NCBI RefSeq assembly: GCF_000226215.1
Contig: NZ_AGFF01000007.1
Location: 124,001-188,000 of the forward strand
DNA: 64,000 nt
From: Dietzia alimentaria 72
Lineage (GTDB): Bacteria > Actinomycetota > Actinomycetes > Mycobacteriales > Mycobacteriaceae
Reading direction: 5' to 3'
In this document: one piece after another, positions 16,372 to 27,522 of the stretch
How the letters are laid out: each line of letters begins with the position of its first letter
Position numbering within the stretch: the first letter of the stretch is position 1
Translations under genes and position numbers: made by a program
The notes under the pieces: model-generated
Told to the model about the DNA's origin: nothing
Database searches by the model: none
What the model saw: only the letters and a program-made list of their open reading frames with translations

Positions 16372-17516
16372 GCCCAGCAGCTGCGCGCTCTGCCGAGCCG
16401 GGATCCGCGGACCTGGCTGTGGACGCCGACCTCACCGCGATGATGGAGGACGTGCTCTCGTCCTGGTCGGGGCCGGACGTCGAGCCGGACCCGGCCGGGG
16501 TGTGGAAGGCACTGAACGACGTGGGGCTGGGGCGACTCACCGCGCCCGAGTCCGCGGGCGGCAGCGGCGCCGGCTGGGCGGAGGCGGCTGAACTCCTCCG
16601 CATCTCGGCGGCGTCGGGGGTCGCGGTGCCGTATGCGGAGACCGACCTCGTCGTCGGGCCGCTCCGCCGCGCCGCGCGCCTCGACGACGCCTGCACCGGT
16701 ACGGCGACCCTCGCGGTGGTGGGCCCGGACGGCTATGCACGCATGGTGGCATGGGGTGGAGCCACCGATACGGTCCTGTTCGTTCGACGCGTCAACGATG
16801 ACGACGACGACGGCGAGGTGCGCACCGCTACAGCCGGCGGATACGAGGTGACAGAGGCGCCGACCAGCGGAACCGGCGTCGTACCCGCTCGTGGCGTGTC
16901 CGCTGTTCCGGTGGCGGACCTGACCCCACCGGTGGATGCGGAGTGGACGAGGGTTGACAGCGCCGCGGTCGAGGCAGCGGTCCTGCACGGGGCGTTGGCA
17001 CGAGCGGTGCAGTGCGTGGGCGCGGCGGAAGGGATGCTCGACGCCTCGATCCGTCACACGACCGAGCGCACTCAGTTCGGTCGCGCGTTGGCGGCGTTCC
17101 AGTCGGTGCAGAACCTCGTGGTGGACATCGCTGCGGAGACCGTCCTGGCCCGGGCGGCGGTCGAGCAGGCTGTCGCCGACGCTCTGGCCACCGATCTCCA
17201 GGGGCCGCTGTCCGGGTTTCGGGTCGCTGTGGCTCGCAGCGTCGTGTCTCAGGCGCTGGCGGTGGCGGTCGGCAACGCCCATCAGGTGCACGGTGCGATC
17301 GGCACCACCCACGAACACGCGTTGCACCGACTGACCCTGCCCGCTCTGCAGTGGCGTGGCGAGTTCGGTTCCGCCGGGTTCTGGGAGGGGCTACTCGCCG
17401 ACGTTGCCGTGGCCGAAGCGATGGACGGGGCGTGGCCGCTGATCGTGGAGGGCGCCTCCGTCGAGGGGGCGCCCGCGAAATGGCTGGACACGGTCACCGG
17501 GGGGCGGGCTCGCTGA
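16368..17516 (+). CDS. Acyl-CoA dehydrogenase, divergent partner subunit
   Basis: The 382-residue protein keeps the C-terminal helical acyl-CoA dehydrogenase domain (RTQFGRALAAFQSVQN and QVHGAIGTTHEHALHR, which contact FAD). Its middle beta domain is reduced and contains an acidic DDDDDGE loop, and the usual SEPxxGSD flavin motif is absent. It therefore probably does not act alone. ATGA overlap with the upstream dehydrogenase (16368-16371) implies translational coupling and a mixed alpha2beta2 enzyme like the FadE26-27 and FadE28-29 pairs. The substrate is unknown; steroid or branched side chains are candidates by analogy. Confidence 0.85.
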   Translation: MSPAAARSAEPGSADLAVDADLTAMMEDVLSSWSGPDVEPDPAGVWKALNDVGLGRLTAPESAGGSGAGWAEAAELLRISAASGVAVPYAETDLVVGPLRRAARLDDACTGTATLAVVGPDGYARMVAWGGATDTVLFVRRVNDDDDDGEVRTATAGGYEVTEAPTSGTGVVPARGVSAVPVADLTPPVDAEWTRVDSAAVEAAVLHGALARAVQCVGAAEGMLDASIRHTTERTQFGRALAAFQSVQNLVVDIAAETVLARAAVEQAVADALATDLQGPLSGFRVAVARSVVSQALAVAVGNAHQVHGAIGTTHEHALHRLTLPALQWRGEFGSAGFWEGLLADVAVAEAMDGAWPLIVEGASVEGAPAKWLDTVTGGRAR

Positions 17517-17607
17517 GCCAGACACGGCGAATCCGCCGATCCGGCCCGGCCGCCCCCGTGCGGCGACCTCGGTACGCTCGAGGGTCAGTACCGAGAAAGG
17601 TCGATCC

Positions 17608-18429
17608 GTGGAATTCCTCCTCATCGCCGCAGTGATCGCGATCGCCGTCGCAGTTGTGTCGCGCAGTCAGAACAAGGGCCAGACCCAGTTGCAGGCACAC
17701 GACAACCGCCACCTCGAGGACCACCGGGCGGAGGCGGCCCGGTGGGTCGAGCGGCTGGGTGGCCAGGTGTTCAACATCGACGGCATCGACGACGCCTCCA
17801 AACAAGCCATGGCGGATGCCTCGGAGCGCTACACCGCAGCCGTCTCGGAGCTTGAGCGGGCGCGGACCCCGGTGCAGGCGCAGCTCGCCAAGGACACCGC
17901 CATCGAAGGTCTGTATTACGTGCGTGCGGCCCGCTCGGCGATGGGACTGGACCCCGGCCCCGAGTTGCCCACGACCCCCGGCCAGGACCGCGCGGGCCGT
18001 GTGACCGAGGACCGCACCGTCGACGTGGACGGACGACCCATGACTGCGGCCACCGGCCCGAGCGACCAGACCCCGCACTATTACCCGGGCGGCGTCGTGG
18101 CGGGTAGGCCCGTCCCCGCTGGTTGGTATTCCGAGCCCTGGTGGGCATCCGCTCTGTCCACCGGCGTGTGGATGATGGGCTCGATGATGATGTTCAACAT
18201 GATGTTCGCGGGCATGTCGGGCGTCGGCTACTCCGGCGAGGACTTCGGAGCCGGACTGGGCGAGGGCGGCGCTGATGTCAGCGACATGGGCGGCGACATG
18301 GGTGGAGGCGACGGCGGCGGGTTCTTCGACGGCGGTTTCCTGGGCGGCGACGGGGGTGGAGGCGACGGCGGCGGGTTCTTTGACGGTGGCTTCCTGGGCG
18401 GCGACGGCGGCGGGCTGTTCGACTTCTGA
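17608..18429 (+). CDS. Membrane protein with Met-rich segment and Gly-rich repeat tail
   Basis: The 273-residue protein has an N-terminal hydrophobic helix (1-17), a helical, partly charged region (about 30-115), a hydrophilic linker, a Met-rich hydrophobic segment (about 178-205, with MMGSMMMFNMMF) and a Gly/Asp/Phe tail. The tail contains two nearly identical 18-residue units starting GGDGGGFFDGGF, encoded by a 54-bp tandem repeat (18303-18410). The GTG start at 17608 has an AGAAAGG site about 8 nt upstream. I do not recognise a function. The tail resembles low-complexity ends of exported or membrane-bound proteins. It is convergent with the HNH gene. Confidence 0.7.
   Translation: MEFLLIAAVIAIAVAVVSRSQNKGQTQLQAHDNRHLEDHRAEAARWVERLGGQVFNIDGIDDASKQAMADASERYTAAVSELERARTPVQAQLAKDTAIEGLYYVRAARSAMGLDPGPELPTTPGQDRAGRVTEDRTVDVDGRPMTAATGPSDQTPHYYPGGVVAGRPVPAGWYSEPWWASALSTGVWMMGSMMMFNMMFAGMSGVGYSGEDFGAGLGEGGADVSDMGGDMGGGDGGGFFDGGFLGGDGGGGDGGGFFDGGFLGGDGGGLFDF
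18303..18410 (+). repeat. 54-bp in-frame tandem repeat, two copies
   Basis: The unit starting GGAGGCGACGGCGGCGGG occurs at 18303 and again at 18357 with a few silent or conservative changes. It encodes the Gly-rich duplicate at the end of the preceding membrane protein. Copy-number change by slippage would lengthen or shorten the tail without a frameshift. Confidence 0.8.
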
Positions 18430-18478
18430 CGCGAGCCGTTCTGACCGCGCCCACCCCGGACGGGCACCGGCGCCCGCG

Positions 18479-19258
18479 CTAGCAGCCGGCCAGGATCCGG
18501 TCCATCGCGTCCCGCTCGGCCTGCGTCACCCACAGTCCGTACCGTTCCTTGACCAGAACCTGCCGGGAGACGTACGAGCAGCGAAACGCCCTGTTGGCCG
18601 GTAGCCAGGTGGCGGTGTCACCGTCGCCTTTCTGCTGATTGGCCCGCCCCGACACCGCCAGCAAATTGAGCGGGTCGTTGGCGAACTCGCGCCGCTGGTC
18701 CACGGTCAACTGCTGGGCGCCCTTCTGCCAGGCGTCCGACAGTGCCACGACGTGGTCTATCTGGACTCTGGTCGAGGTGTCCCGTCCGCGCGTGAACTCG
18801 ATCCGCTCACCGGTGTAAGGGCCGTTCAGCACCCCGGTCAACACCACACAATCCCGGGTACCGGGGCGAAATGTGAGCTCCTGCAGGTCCCGCTTGAGGA
18901 TGTCGTTGCGCGTATCGCAGCCGTTGCGCCCGAACTCGACCCCCACATCGTCGGACCAGGCCTGGCCGAACAGGTCGCGGTCGTAACCCGTCTTGGGTGC
19001 CCGACCCTTGACCTCGAGTTGCGGCAGCAGTTCGCGCGCTACGGGCACCATCGGGTCGACCGGCACACCGGCATCCGAAGAGGAGCCCAGCGCGGGCGGG
19101 ACCGGCGGCACGGGCTCGTGCGTCACGACCTGCGAGGTTGAGGGCATGCCGACCCGGTCGAGCAGCTCGTCGGTCGATTCGGAGCAGTTGCCCACGACGG
19201 CCAACACGACCACTCCCACGACGACCGCGACGATGGAGCGAGAAGTCCGAGAACTCAT
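18479..19258 (-). CDS. Exported HNH endonuclease-family protein (DUF1524/GmrSD C-terminal type)
   Basis: The 259-residue protein begins with a basic, hydrophobic export segment (MSSRTSRS, then a Val-rich run), so it acts outside the membrane. The Cys near residue 24 is in VVGNC, a poor lipobox. The C-terminal half holds the HNH-like core VQIDHVVALSDAW followed by NDPLNLLAVSGRANQQKGD, the DUF1524 signature shared with the nuclease domain of GmrSD restriction enzymes. Secreted single-domain forms are widespread in actinobacteria and probably degrade nucleic acids. The ATG at 19258 is preferred; in-frame starts at 19270 and 19288 are possible. It is divergent from the gene at 19349. Confidence 0.85.
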   Translation of the reverse strand: MSSRTSRSIVAVVVGVVVLAVVGNCSESTDELLDRVGMPSTSQVVTHEPVPPVPPALGSSSDAGVPVDPMVPVARELLPQLEVKGRAPKTGYDRDLFGQAWSDDVGVEFGRNGCDTRNDILKRDLQELTFRPGTRDCVVLTGVLNGPYTGERIEFTRGRDTSTRVQIDHVVALSDAWQKGAQQLTVDQRREFANDPLNLLAVSGRANQQKGDGDTATWLPANRAFRCSYVSRQVLVKERYGLWVTQAERDAMDRILAGC

Positions 19259-19334
19259 GAGCCGCACCATAGCGGCACGCTCCGACAACCCCGCTGACGC
19301 GCATGTCTCCTCTCCATCGCGGTATGTCCCCGGC

Positions 19335-19340
19335 TAACCT
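19335..19340 (+). promoter_or_regulatory. Candidate -10 box upstream of the 648-residue membrane protein
   Basis: TAACCT ends 8 nt before the ATG at 19349 with no ribosome site between, again suggesting a leaderless transcript from the 90-bp divergent region. Confidence 0.35.
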
Positions 19341-19348
19341 GGCCCGCG

Positions 19349-21295
19349 ATGCCGCCCGCCACACACCACAACTCCGCCGAACCCAGCGCAGACCCCGCAC
19401 AGGCAGCGACACGGATGAGTCCGCGTCTGCTGATCGCACTGTGCGCGCTGGTCGTGCTGGCGTCGACGGCCGCGCGCACCTGGGTGGCCGGAGCAGGCTG
19501 GTTCTACTGGGATGACCTCGTCCTGCACGGGCGAGCCGCGGCGCAGGCGCTGCCGGATGCCGGTTATCTACTGTCCGACCACGACGGACACCTCATGCCC
19601 GGCGGCATGGCCCTGATTTGGCTGGCGGCCCACGCGGCGCCCCTGGACTTCCGGATACCGCTGCTGCAGATCGCGTTGCTCCAGCTGATCGCGGGCGCCG
19701 CGGTGGTCAGGATGCTCTGGGTGCTGCTGCGCGGACGCCCGGTCCTGCTGCTCCCACTGGTTGTCGCGCTCGTTCTCCCGTTGGGTCTGCCGGCCGCGAC
19801 GTGGTGGTCGGCGGCCCTGAACTCGCTCCCGCTGGTGGCGTCCATGGCGTGGGCGGTGGCCTCGACGATCCGGCTCGCGCAGACGGGGCGACGCCGTCAC
19901 GCGGTGGCGGCGGTGGCGGCCACGGTCGTCGGGCTTGTCTTCGTCGAGAAGGCAGTGCTGGTCCCCGTGGTCTCGGCCCTGGCGTTACTGGGCTGGTGGT
20001 GGACATCGTGGCGCGGAGACGGCAGAAACGGCATCGTCGGCGGGCACAGCGGGGGCCGTGTCTGGCGGCGGACCCGGTGGATGTGGGCAGCGCAGGCTCT
20101 GGTGCTGGCGGCGTGGGCCGCCGTGTTCGCCTTGACGGTGGGCCGCATCGGCGGGGAGCTCTGGGCCGGACCGGACAACGCGGGCACCACGCCAGGCCCG
20201 CCCGGCCTCAGGATGCCGGGCCCGAGCCCGTGGGGCCTGATCGACGCGACCTACCGCCACGCGGTGGCCCCCACCCTCGCGGGCGGTCCCTGGCGGTGGG
20301 AGCGCTGGCACCCGGGCCCTCCGATGGCGGACCCGCCCGTCGCGGCGGTCGTGGCGGGGGCGCTCGTGTGTGCTCTGGTGCTGGCGTGGTCGCTGACGAC
20401 CCGGCGACGGACAGGTTCGGTGTGGGCGGTGGTGGCCGTGTACCCCCTCGTCTCCGTGGCGCTGATCCTGATGGGGCGGGCCGGCCCCGACACCGCGAAC
20501 GAGATAGTGCAGACGCTCCGATATCACCCGGATGTGGTGGTGGTGCTGGCCGTGGCCCTCGGGCTGGTGCTGGCCGCGCCGCGACGGCATTCGCCGGAGT
20601 CATCCGGACGAGAGGACCCGGCACCCCGCCGAGCCCCCGCCTGGGTGGTCCCGGCCCGATTCGAGCGGTGGGCCCTGGCGGGTCTGGTGGGGCTGGTCGT
20701 GGTGTCGTCGTCGTACTCCACCGTGACCTACCGCGCGGCCTGGGCGGAACAGCCCTCTCGCGACTACCTCGTCCCCCTCCTCGACTCGCTGCACGATCGC
20801 CGGGCACCGATGCTTGACGCCGACGTCCCCCTCGAGGTGCTCCTGCCGGTGACCTACCCGGCCAACCGCCTGTCGTCGCTGCTCGCGGGTGTTTCTGATA
20901 TCCCCGAGATCGGGGCGTGGACCACCGAGCCCGTGACGGTAGACGAGATGGGCCGCCTGCACCCGGCCGCCGTGGTTCCGGGCCGCATGATCCCGCAGGG
21001 CGCCGAACCCGGATGCGGCCACCGGGTGTCGGCCGGGGGTACGCGCATCGCGCTGGACGGGCCCCTGCTCGGCCGCGACTGGGTAGTTCAGTTCAACTAC
21101 TTCTCGGGGACCGACGGCACCGTGGCGGTGCGGCTCGACGAGGGCCAGACGATCGACGTTCCCGTGACCGCCGGCCTGTCCACGAGGTTCGTGCGGGTGG
21201 AGGGATCTGGGACGGGTGTCACTGTTACGCCCGGAGAGGGGCTGCCGGACCTGTGTATCGGCAGTGGACCTGTGGGTGTGCTCGTGCCGCGGTGA
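19349..21295 (+). CDS. Polytopic membrane protein, GT-C glycosyltransferase-like
   Basis: The 648-residue protein has roughly ten or more hydrophobic segments up to about residue 460, then a soluble C-terminal domain (about 465-648). A short extracytoplasmic loop after the first helix contains WFYWDDLVLHGRAA, an acidic pair typical of the first loop of GT-C enzymes that use polyprenyl-phosphate sugars. The C-terminal part has a beta-rich look (GTVAVRLDEGQTIDV). Its place upstream of a DUF6541-type protein and galE, with ppgS nearby, puts it in an envelope-glycan locus equivalent to the Rv3635 neighbourhood. The sugar and acceptor are unknown. MSPRLL at 19415 is an alternative start. Confidence 0.7.
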   Translation: MPPATHHNSAEPSADPAQAATRMSPRLLIALCALVVLASTAARTWVAGAGWFYWDDLVLHGRAAAQALPDAGYLLSDHDGHLMPGGMALIWLAAHAAPLDFRIPLLQIALLQLIAGAAVVRMLWVLLRGRPVLLLPLVVALVLPLGLPAATWWSAALNSLPLVASMAWAVASTIRLAQTGRRRHAVAAVAATVVGLVFVEKAVLVPVVSALALLGWWWTSWRGDGRNGIVGGHSGGRVWRRTRWMWAAQALVLAAWAAVFALTVGRIGGELWAGPDNAGTTPGPPGLRMPGPSPWGLIDATYRHAVAPTLAGGPWRWERWHPGPPMADPPVAAVVAGALVCALVLAWSLTTRRRTGSVWAVVAVYPLVSVALILMGRAGPDTANEIVQTLRYHPDVVVVLAVALGLVLAAPRRHSPESSGREDPAPRRAPAWVVPARFERWALAGLVGLVVVSSSYSTVTYRAAWAEQPSRDYLVPLLDSLHDRRAPMLDADVPLEVLLPVTYPANRLSSLLAGVSDIPEIGAWTTEPVTVDEMGRLHPAAVVPGRMIPQGAEPGCGHRVSAGGTRIALDGPLLGRDWVVQFNYFSGTDGTVAVRLDEGQTIDVPVTAGLSTRFVRVEGSGTGVTVTPGEGLPDLCIGSGPVGVLVPR

Positions 21296-21314
21296 GGGAG
21301 CGGGGGCGGGTGGC

Positions 21315-21320
21315 CCATAA
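21315..21320 (+). promoter_or_regulatory. Possible -10 box within the gap before the DUF6541-like gene
   Basis: CATAAT in the 83-bp gap could drive separate transcription of the gene at 21379. No clear -35 was seen. Confidence 0.25.
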
Positions 21321-21378
21321 TGGGCGGACAGATCTGTAGGGGAAGAAACGGAGACGGGTCATCGACATCGCGCTGGTC

Positions 21379-24497
<3,119 letters not shown>

Positions 24498-24539
24498 CGG
24501 CGCCGCTTCACCGGAGCCTGGAGGCCGGTCGCGGGAGGC

Positions 24540-25137
24540 CTACTGTGCAGCCCTGGGCTGCGGTAGGAAAGGCCGCAGGACGTCGGGGAAGCCAGGCGGG
24601 GGCGCATTACCGGGCCTCTCGACCTCGAGCTCGTTCTGGCCGTTCCGGTCGTTCCGGCCTTCGGGGGACGCGTCCTCCTGCACGCCGGCACCCGCTCCCA
24701 GGCCCTCGTCCGCGCCGCCTCCGACTGCTGCGCCGGGGTTCTGAGGTGCCGCCGGAGCCACCGGAGCCACCGGCACCTGACGGGCCTGCTGCGCCGCCTC
24801 GATCCGTGGGGCGGGAACGGATGTGGGCGCGTCGTCCACGGGCTCCGGCTCTTCGGTCTGCGGCGCCTCCGTCTGGGGGGGCCTCCGTGGTGGTCTCGCT
24901 CGACTCTTCGGTCGTCGGCTCGGGGGAAGTCGTGGTCTTCTCGGCCACGGGCTCCACGGTCACCCCGGAGGTCTGCGCCGTCGACACCTGCTCGCGTGCG
25001 CGGTCCACAGCCTGGGCGCTACGGTGCGAGTCGTACCAGAGGCCGGCCGTGATCAAGCCGACGGACGCCACGCCCAGCGCACCCATCCCCAGGGCTGTGG
25101 CGGACGGGCGCGGAAACCGAGATTCGTGCGAAGCCAT
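24540..25137 (-). CDS. Secreted Pro/Glu/Thr-rich protein interrupted by a frameshift at a C7 tract
   Basis: The ATG at 25137 starts a protein with an N-terminal hydrophobic helix (about residues 13-34), then SAQAVDRAREQV and an acidic Thr/Glu/Pro stretch. At seven consecutive C (24875-24881, read on the minus strand) the frame turns into Arg-rich text. With one C fewer it would continue as EAPQTEAPQTEEPEPVDDAP, matching the composition before the tract, into the Ala/Pro/Gly-rich frame that ends at 24540. The intact protein would be about 198 residues, anchored or secreted. Either the gene is off, the tract is phase-variable, or the sequence has a homopolymer error. It follows the DUF1023 gene by 11 nt. 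No function is recognised. Confidence 0.7.
24875..24881 (-). other. C7 homopolymer at the frameshift point
   Basis: Seven consecutive C on the coding (minus) strand. A length of six would join the two frames on either side into one coherent coding sequence. Confidence 0.75.
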
Positions 25138-25148
25138 GAGCCCCAGTA

Positions 25149-26777
25149 TCAGCGACCCCCGGGGTTAACGCCAACCCCGTCCAGTGTCGCGTGCTTGCCC
25201 GGCGGGATCCAGGTCAGTTTCAGTGGAGCCTCCCAGTGCACCTCGGCGTTCCCGTAGGGCTCGTCTTGCCGGCGCAGCCACAGTCCCGCGGCGTGCCGCA
25301 GCAGGGCCGGCAGGAAGCGTCCGTCGTCACGGCGATGGGAAGCGGTGTGTCGGGCCCGGATCTCCCTGTCTCGCCACAGCGGCGCCGAACCGCCCAGTAT
25401 CACGGTGAGCATCGCGTGGAACGCCCCGCAGTCACGGTCGAATACGCCGCCGTGCCCGCGGGTGCCGTAGACGGGGGAGCCATCCGCGAAGTAGCCGGTA
25501 TCGAGGCGGACCGCGCCGTCCCCGAGATCCGAGGTCGACCACGGTCGCCGCAACCCCGCCCGCACCTGCAGGAGCTCGACCGGATCGCCGGGCGCGGTGA
25601 AGGAGTAGCGGAGCACCGGGCCCGGTGCGCGCCAGTCCGCCGGTCCGGAAACCCCCACCCCGAGATCCGGAGACTCGGCGTACACCACCCGGTCGGCGCG
25701 CAGCCCCAGACGTTCCGCGGTACCGACGATGCGCCCACCGTAGGAGTGGCCCACCACCGTCAGTGCCGCGCCCGGGCAGTCGATCTCTACCACCCGGTCC
25801 ACCTCACGGCAGAACCGCACCAGACGCGGGGCCATGGTCTCCGCGAACCGCGGCTTCCCGGCGTCGGCCATGATGTCCTGCGGGAACTCACCGTCGAGGA
25901 ACACCGCCACGACCAGGCGCCCCCCGCCGGCCTCGACCAAGTCCACGGCGACATCCGTGTTGACGTGGGACATGTCCAGGTTGCTGCCCGTCCCCGGGAC
26001 GTAGACCGCCACGGCCTCGGTGTCCGGACCAGGATCGCCCACCACCTCGATCATCCGCCCGCCGCGGGCCGCAGAGAACGCCACGAACAATCGCCGCCGG
26101 CGCCCGTCACGGCGAGCCATGGTCTCCAACCTGCCGATCCTCGGGCTCCAGGGGGTCCCGGCCAGCTGCTCACGGTGCAGCGCCCGCCGAACGGACACCG
26201 CGTTGGCGCGGGCGCGCACCGCCCACGGCACGCCGTAGGTCCCGCCCACGACCTCCGGCTCGGCCAACGCCAGGAGTCGCCGGTCCGCGGTGGACAGATG
26301 TTCGACCTGCGCGTACACCTCGTCCGGGCCGGCTCCGGCCCATGCGGCGACAGTGGCACGGGTGTCCAGGCCCTCCGCCTCCGACTCGTCGGTCAGCGCG
26401 CCGAGCGCGACGCCCGTGTCGCCCGGCCTAGTGAGTCGCCCGATGTCGACGACGACGTTGGCGACCGCCCTGTCCAACGCGTTCCGCAGCCGCCCACGCT
26501 CCGGTTCGGGCAGCGGATCAGGTCCGTCCAGGTCGTCCCACGTATCCTCCGCGAGTTCGACCATTCGGTACAGCCCCGCCAGGAACTCGTCGAGCCCCCG
26601 CGCCTCGCCGTCCACGGCGTCGGCCAGCGCGGACAGTGCGGGGGAGCGGGTGGGGGAGGACATCATGGCGTCGCGCGCGGTGGCGAGAGCGTCGCGTGCC
26701 TTGACTACCCGGGCCGCCATCTCGAGCAGCCGGAGTACCCTCGCCGGCGGCGGGACCTCCGGAAACGCGCCGGTCAT
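25149..26777 (-). CDS. Alpha/beta hydrolase, DUF1023 family
   Basis: The 542-residue protein has an N-terminal helical region (about 1-200) and a C-terminal alpha/beta hydrolase of the DUF1023 type. Its nucleophile elbow is GHSYGG (Ser345), and the preceding strand motif is VYVPGTGSNLDMS. Related actinobacterial proteins pair an ESX/WXG100-like helical N-terminus with this hydrolase; whether the N-terminus here has that fold needs structure prediction. No signal peptide is visible. It is translationally coupled (ATGA, 26774-26777) to the small gene upstream and followed 11 nt later by the frameshifted secreted protein. The substrate, probably an ester, is unknown. Confidence 0.85.
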   Translation of the reverse strand: MTGAFPEVPPPARVLRLLEMAARVVKARDALATARDAMMSSPTRSPALSALADAVDGEARGLDEFLAGLYRMVELAEDTWDDLDGPDPLPEPERGRLRNALDRAVANVVVDIGRLTRPGDTGVALGALTDESEAEGLDTRATVAAWAGAGPDEVYAQVEHLSTADRRLLALAEPEVVGGTYGVPWAVRARANAVSVRRALHREQLAGTPWSPRIGRLETMARRDGRRRRLFVAFSAARGGRMIEVVGDPGPDTEAVAVYVPGTGSNLDMSHVNTDVAVDLVEAGGGRLVVAVFLDGEFPQDIMADAGKPRFAETMAPRLVRFCREVDRVVEIDCPGAALTVVGHSYGGRIVGTAERLGLRADRVVYAESPDLGVGVSGPADWRAPGPVLRYSFTAPGDPVELLQVRAGLRRPWSTSDLGDGAVRLDTGYFADGSPVYGTRGHGGVFDRDCGAFHAMLTVILGGSAPLWRDREIRARHTASHRRDDGRFLPALLRHAAGLWLRRQDEPYGNAEVHWEAPLKLTWIPPGKHATLDGVGVNPGGR

Positions 26778-27124
26778 CGCGGTCGCCGATGGGGCTGAGC
26801 AGCGGCGATCTCCCGGGCGGCGCGTGTTGCGGACTCATCAGAGCACGTTCCGTCCGCCATCGCCGCGGCGATCGCCGACAATCGCGAGATCCGGTCGACC
26901 GCCGGTGTCAGGAGGGGGCGCACCTCGTCGTCGACATCGTCGAGCCCTCCCCACGCGGTGCCGGACCGGCCGGCTCCGCCCGATCCCGCACCGGCATGCC
27001 CGCGGGCGGCCGAGATGCGTTCGCGCGCCAGCTCCAGGCGGTGTGCGGCTCGCGCGGCCTCGCCTCGGGCCGCTGCGGCTTCGTCGGCGGGCCCGTCTAC
27101 GGGGTGCGGGTCAGCGATGTCCAC
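26774..27124 (-). CDS. Small helical protein coupled to the DUF1023 hydrolase
   Basis: The 116-residue protein is Ala/Arg/Glu-rich and predicted mostly helical, with a Gly-rich loop (about 44-60, including GSGGAGRSGTAWGG) between two helical stretches. This helix-turn-helix layout recalls WXG100-like proteins, although no strict WXG is present. It starts with GTG 11 nt after the DUF2304 stop and overlaps the hydrolase start by 4 nt, so it is probably made with the hydrolase. No domain is recognised with certainty. Its reality is supported by the tight gene spacing on both sides. Confidence 0.65.
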   Translation of the reverse strand: MDIADPHPVDGPADEAAAARGEAARAAHRLELARERISAARGHAGAGSGGAGRSGTAWGGLDDVDDEVRPLLTPAVDRISRLSAIAAAMADGTCSDESATRAAREIAAAQPHRRPR

Positions 27125-27135
27125 GTCGAGCGGCG

Positions 27136-27522
27136 TCAGTAGCGCAGAGGATCGTCGTCCCCGGCAGGCTTCATCTCCCGCACGTCCACCCGATCCTCGG
27201 GTCGCACCGCGCTGTTCAGGGCGATCGTCCGGGCCAACCGGGCGTAACGCAGCTCCTGCTCGCGGAACCGCACATAGGTGGAGACGGTGACAAACGCGAA
27301 GCCCATCACCAGCGCGTACAGCACCAGGTCGGTACCACGTTGCACACCCAGCGAGTTGGCCACCACCGTCAGGTCGTCCGGCCGGATCACGGCGTACACC
27401 ATGAACACCACGAACAGTACGAACCCGATCTTCACGCCGGCCTTGGCCCGGGCTTTACGTCGGTTGGCCAGAAAGAACACCACCAACACGGCGCCGGCCA
27501 GCAGCAGGAGCACCTTGATCAT
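27136..27522 (-). CDS. DUF2304 membrane protein (Rv3632-like)
   Basis: The 128-residue protein has three hydrophobic helices (about 1-20, 33-51, 66-84) and a charged C-terminal helix (FREQELRYARLARTIALN), as in DUF2304. Its ATG at 27522 overlaps the glycosyltransferase stop as ATGA and has a GAGG site inside the upstream gene, so it is translationally coupled. DUF2304 proteins accompany DPM1-like polyprenyl-phosphate glycosyltransferases. In M. tuberculosis, Rv3632 is paired with PpgS (Rv3631), and it probably anchors or stimulates the enzyme at the membrane here too. Confidence 0.9.
   Translation of the reverse strand: MIKVLLLLAGAVLVVFFLANRRKARAKAGVKIGFVLFVVFMVYAVIRPDDLTVVANSLGVQRGTDLVLYALVMGFAFVTVSTYVRFREQELRYARLARTIALNSAVRPEDRVDVREMKPAGDDDPLRY

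Noticed and set aside
18479-19258. Restriction system of the GmrSD type
   Set aside because: Only the HNH-like C-terminal domain is present, with an export signal and no GmrS-type ParB domain; it is a secreted stand-alone protein.
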